64,000 nucleotides of DNA from Cymbidium sinense. Lineage: Eukaryota > Streptophyta > Magnoliopsida > Asparagales > Orchidaceae. Below the pieces are notes generated by a model. The model worked only from the letters and a program-made list of their open reading frames with translations. It had not been told where the DNA came from and made no database searches. Position numbers and translations under genes: made by a program. Positions 60,901 through 64,000 of this stretch are shown here, one piece after another. The stretch is taken from positions 161,433,983 to 161,497,982 of the forward strand of contig CM038216.1 in NCBI GenBank assembly GCA_021442155.1, given 5' to 3'. The first letter of the stretch is position 1; every line of letters begins with the position of its first letter.

Positions 60901-61800
60901 CTGACACTTATCATCTTACTTGAACCTGGCATCCTTTTTGAAAAGTGCTGAGAATGGCTAGCATCTTCCTGATATGTTGGATATAAAGTATCTTAGATAC
61001 GCCAACCACCCTTGAAATGATCTGAGTTGAGTTAGAGTTTTAGGGGGTTGCATTTCTAATATCACCTTGATCTTCTCGGGATTGCTTTCCATTCTCTAGT
61101 GTCGGACAACAAACCCAAAGAATTTTTCTGAAGCTACTCTGAACACACACTTCAGGGGGTTCATAAGGTTAATTATCTTAACCGTTTGAAAACTACTCTC
61201 AAGTTAAAGATATGGTCTTTCTTTATTTTTTTACTTTTGACCACGAGATCATCGACATAACACTCGAATTGATGATCAATGAGTTTGTTGAATATTCAAG
61301 TCATGGTCCATTGGTATGTAGCACCGACATTTTTAAGGCCAAAAGGAATGACCGTATAATAATAGATTCTGATCGGGATTCTAAAAGCAATATTTCTTTC
61401 ATCTTCAGGGGGTATCTTTATTTGATTATATCTAGACAAGCCATCCATGAAAGAGAAGACTGCATGAGATGAGACAATGTCCACCATCAGTTCTGGTATT
61501 GATAGTGAAAATTCATCTTTTAGACACACCTTATTTAGAACCCTAAAATCATCATATATGTGAATTTGGTCATTCTTCTTCTTAATTAGGATGACACTGG
61601 CAAACCAGGTAGGGTATTTTACCTCATAGAGGAAACCAGCATCGATCAGTTTCTTGACTTCATAAATGACCTATTATTGAATATCTAATCACATGCATCT
61701 AGGAGCTTGCTTGATAGGGTTAACACTAGCCTCTATTGCTAGTTTGTGGACTGTTACATCAGGAGATAAATTGAGCATCTCTTCATAACTCCATGTGAAC
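60900..61800 (-). pseudogene. pol: Degenerate reverse transcriptase (minus copy)
   Basis: On the minus strand the RT starts near 61800 and ends near 60900. The frame 61296-61529 reads DEFSLSIPELMVDIVSSHAV, then FSFMDGLSRYNQIKI and PFGLKNVGATYQWTMT. The catalytic YVDD follows at 61259-61248, intact. Upstream, LIDAGFLYE and YPTWFASVILIKKKN pieces lie near 61570-61660. Downstream, NPLKCVFRVASEKFFGF lies near 61100-61170. Same lineage as the plus copy, with independent breaks. Confidence 0.9.
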
Positions 61801-63180
61801 AGTCATTAAACTCAGTCAATAACCTAACTAAGCCATTAGTTTCAGTTTCATTCAATAGGGAATTGATGAATGTAGGGCATGGATTTCCTTCTATTCCTAA
61901 ATTGATTTCTTTGAGCTCGTTGATGGTTGACTTGATCTCTTCTTCAAACTCGGTGGTTGCACCTTTGACTTGAAAATCATGGTCCATTAAGCACACCTCA
62001 TCATATGAGTTAATGTGATTTCAAAAGTGCCTATCAGATTCCAAATGATTGGTGATGACTAAGTAGTAATCAGCATCATCGATTGGACTCACTATACTGA
62101 ATCCCAGTCCTAGTCTTGATTGAGAGCTTTTGCATTTGTTCTTCCATATTCTTTTGAAATAGACTGACCTGTGCTTTGACCAAGTATGTAGGATTAACCC
62201 TTTCTTTGCTAAATTATGAACACAAGGCGAATACCAATCAAAAGGTAATTATCTTAGATCTTTATATGAATCATTCTCAAGTTCTACATCAACTTCTTGA
62301 CTTGAGAATGATGCTCCCAGAAAGAAACTCTGAGTCTTTACATATATGGATGATTTAGGGGCTTCCTTAATTACCAAACCCTCAACTTTTTGTGAGGAAA
62401 GTGGGATTAGAGCTAAAGTTCCCAACTGATGCCTAACTATTTCACATATAGACTTGGATACACTTATGCTTTGCTTTGGAGCCCGATCTTCATCGCTATC
62501 TAGTTCAAGTGCACCTCCAAGGGAATCTGCTTTTGAGAAGAGCTGGCTAGCGTGCTAACTATATAAAACTCATCTTTTGAACTAGATTCTAAGTCTATAT
62601 GGATAACAGGAGCACTCCTGGTGGCTAGGACATATCTCTTATTGGGTGGCCAATAAGAAAATTTTCCACCCCTATGATTGCCTCATTGGCCTCTTCCTCA
62701 CTGTGGAGGTTGGTCATCCCCCATATGTTTGAATGGAGTGATGACTGTGGGTGGAATCTAATGTCAAGCTCCACTTCCTCCTCCAAGTCTATTTCTCGCT
62801 CCCTTTTATTTTCTTCTTTCTTTTTCTTTTTCTTTTCTTTTCTTTTCTTTTATTTTTGAACTTTGGCTAAGTTCGTGAGAATAAACTTGTTGGTTTTGAG
62901 AGAGGTAGTAAGCATCCTATATCTTGACCTCATGACTAATGGCTTGAGATCTCCTTTGACATAGTAAAGATCCCACCTCTCATAAACTTCATATATGTAG
63001 GGAGGATGAAAATGTATTATTTTCATTTATCCACAGCCTCCCAAGCAAAGCGTTGAAAGATGTATCCAAGTCTTTAATATGAAACTTGGCTTTAGTCTTC
63101 CAATATATCCAAGGGCAACACTATAGAGCATAAGTCCCTCTCTCCTTGTTCAATGAATCCTCTCAATATTATCTTTCTTT
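61800..63180 (-). pseudogene. pol: Protease-RT linker (minus copy)
   Basis: The frame 61754-61996 has FEEEIKSTINELKEINLGIE and TFINSLLNETE, matching 35820-35920 of the plus copy. A pyrimidine tract at 62808-62860 encodes, on the minus strand, a lysine-rich stretch like that at 34865-34930. The plus-strand frame 62674-62859 ending in poly-F is the shadow of that tract. No catalytic motif is seen in this part. Confidence 0.65.
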
Positions 63181-63565
63181 TTAGAGTTTGGAGATATCAA
63201 TCCTCAAGTAGGCAAGGGTTCTTAGACTCATGATATTGACTGATACACCTAGTTCGACCAGAACTCTGGATAGCCTGTATCTGCCAACATTCACTATAAT
63301 GTAAAGAGGGCAGTTGTGATTGGTCATCCTTAAAAGTAAGTCTTCATCACTAAATGTAACTCCTAAGATGTCCTTTGAGTGGTGTGCCTCCTCTTTAGTA
63401 GTGGTTAGCTGAGCTAAGCATATTTCTATATCAAGTAAGGTCTTGATTAGAGATTCCCTCATCTCTTTGGATAAGACAAGGGCATCATACATGCTTAACT
63501 TAACTGACAACTTTCTAAGATGAGCTAAGACATTGTAATCAACTCAGGGCTGGTCCTCCACAAGC
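63181..63565 (-). pseudogene. pol: Degenerate aspartic protease region (minus copy)
   Basis: The frame 63181-63510 begins MSVKLSMYDALVLSKEMRES, then LIKTLLDIEICLAQL and DILGVTFSDEDLLLRMTNHN, and ends with RVLVELGVSVNIMSLRTLAY. This is the conserved stretch before and around the retrotransposon protease active site in Tat-lineage elements. The active-site aspartate is replaced by glutamate (codon at 63253-63255), so the enzyme would be dead even if the frame were open. The frame is better preserved here than in the plus copy. Confidence 0.85.
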
Positions 63566-64000
63566 ATATCCATAGGTGGAGCATCTTTTGGAGAGGCTTT
63601 CTGCATACTAGAACCAATTACTCGCTTACCCTTATCTTGGGTGCTACCCTAAGTGGTAGAACTTTGCCACTGCGTAGGTTGACTTCAATGACTTCATGTG
63701 ACAGGTTGGTGAAAGTTTTACCTACTCATCGGGCATACCTACAGTTTCTCCTATGGGATCCACAGAGTCGATTGACTCCAAGTCAACCTCAATGGGTGAA
63801 CCCGATTGATTCAGAAAAGCAAAGTTTGATTATGAATCAAATGAGAAAGGATCAAAATTATTAGAGCTATTATTATTATTTAGACTTGGAGAGTTTTCTT
63901 TGAGAATATACTTAATAAGATCTTCAGACGTGGCACAGATGTAAATAAAATCAGTTTTCTTCATTAATTTCTTTGATTTAGATAGAGGTACATGATAGAA
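63566..64000 (-). pseudogene. Gag-protease spacer, minus copy, cut by window end
   Basis: On the minus strand this stretch lies upstream of the protease. It can be read in pieces with charged and serine or asparagine-rich composition (SKKLMKKTDFIYICATSED and NNNNSS near 63870-63990). It has a poly-ATT run at about 63870-63885. I do not recognise a domain. Gag of this copy, if present, would lie beyond the window. The plus-strand frame 63637-63864 is a shadow. Confidence 0.45.

Overview
The window looks like repeat-dense intergenic DNA of a flowering plant. I find no intact host gene, no tRNA or rRNA gene and no bacterial-type operon. The evidence for a plant is (i) Ty3/gypsy LTR retrotransposon remains of the Tat lineage, recognised by their gag, protease, reverse transcriptase, two consecutive RNase H domains and integrase, and (ii) a plant RTE-type LINE with the usual (TTG)n tail. 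Every coding stretch is broken by stops and frameshifts. Species cannot be named from the sequence.

Layout. About 1-1.8 kb is a foldback repeat with long inverted arms. 1.8-3.7 kb is a two-copy tandem duplication of about 955 bp. 3.7-12.6 kb is old repeat DNA with small hairpin motifs, a tandem repeat whose units end in (TA)n, and a degenerate RTE LINE at about 8.06-10.89 kb. From 12.8 kb to the end the window is Tat-lineage DNA: LTR1 (+, 12797-21477), a leader with an array of 15 hairpins (21936-23190), degenerate gag (+, to about 26.1 kb), an antisense LTR (R, 26115-34106), degenerate pol (+, 34107-39.2 kb), a long repeat-rich 3' region (39.2-42.86 kb), LTR2 (+, 42859-50255), a truncated antisense LTR (R2, about 50.26-56.01 kb), and a second pol copy with its 3' region on the minus strand (56.0-64.0 kb, running off the end).

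How the parts relate. All four LTRs belong to one family but to two subfamilies. LTR1 and R2 share three copies of a ~260-bp sub-repeat and close wording elsewhere; LTR2 and R resemble each other more. Each subfamily pair is in inverted, not direct, orientation, so this is not a simple set of nested direct-LTR elements. LTRs of 7.4-8.7 kb are very large, and an element built from the plus-strand parts would be close to 30 kb without the antisense LTR.

The most interesting signal is the hairpin array between LTR1 and gag. Fifteen similar stem-loops have different stem sequences, yet the two arms change together. Second are dense runs of TTGACC/TTGACT, which match the WRKY W-box core, in the 5' part of every LTR. 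All percentages and copy relationships are by-eye comparisons; no alignment or database search was run.
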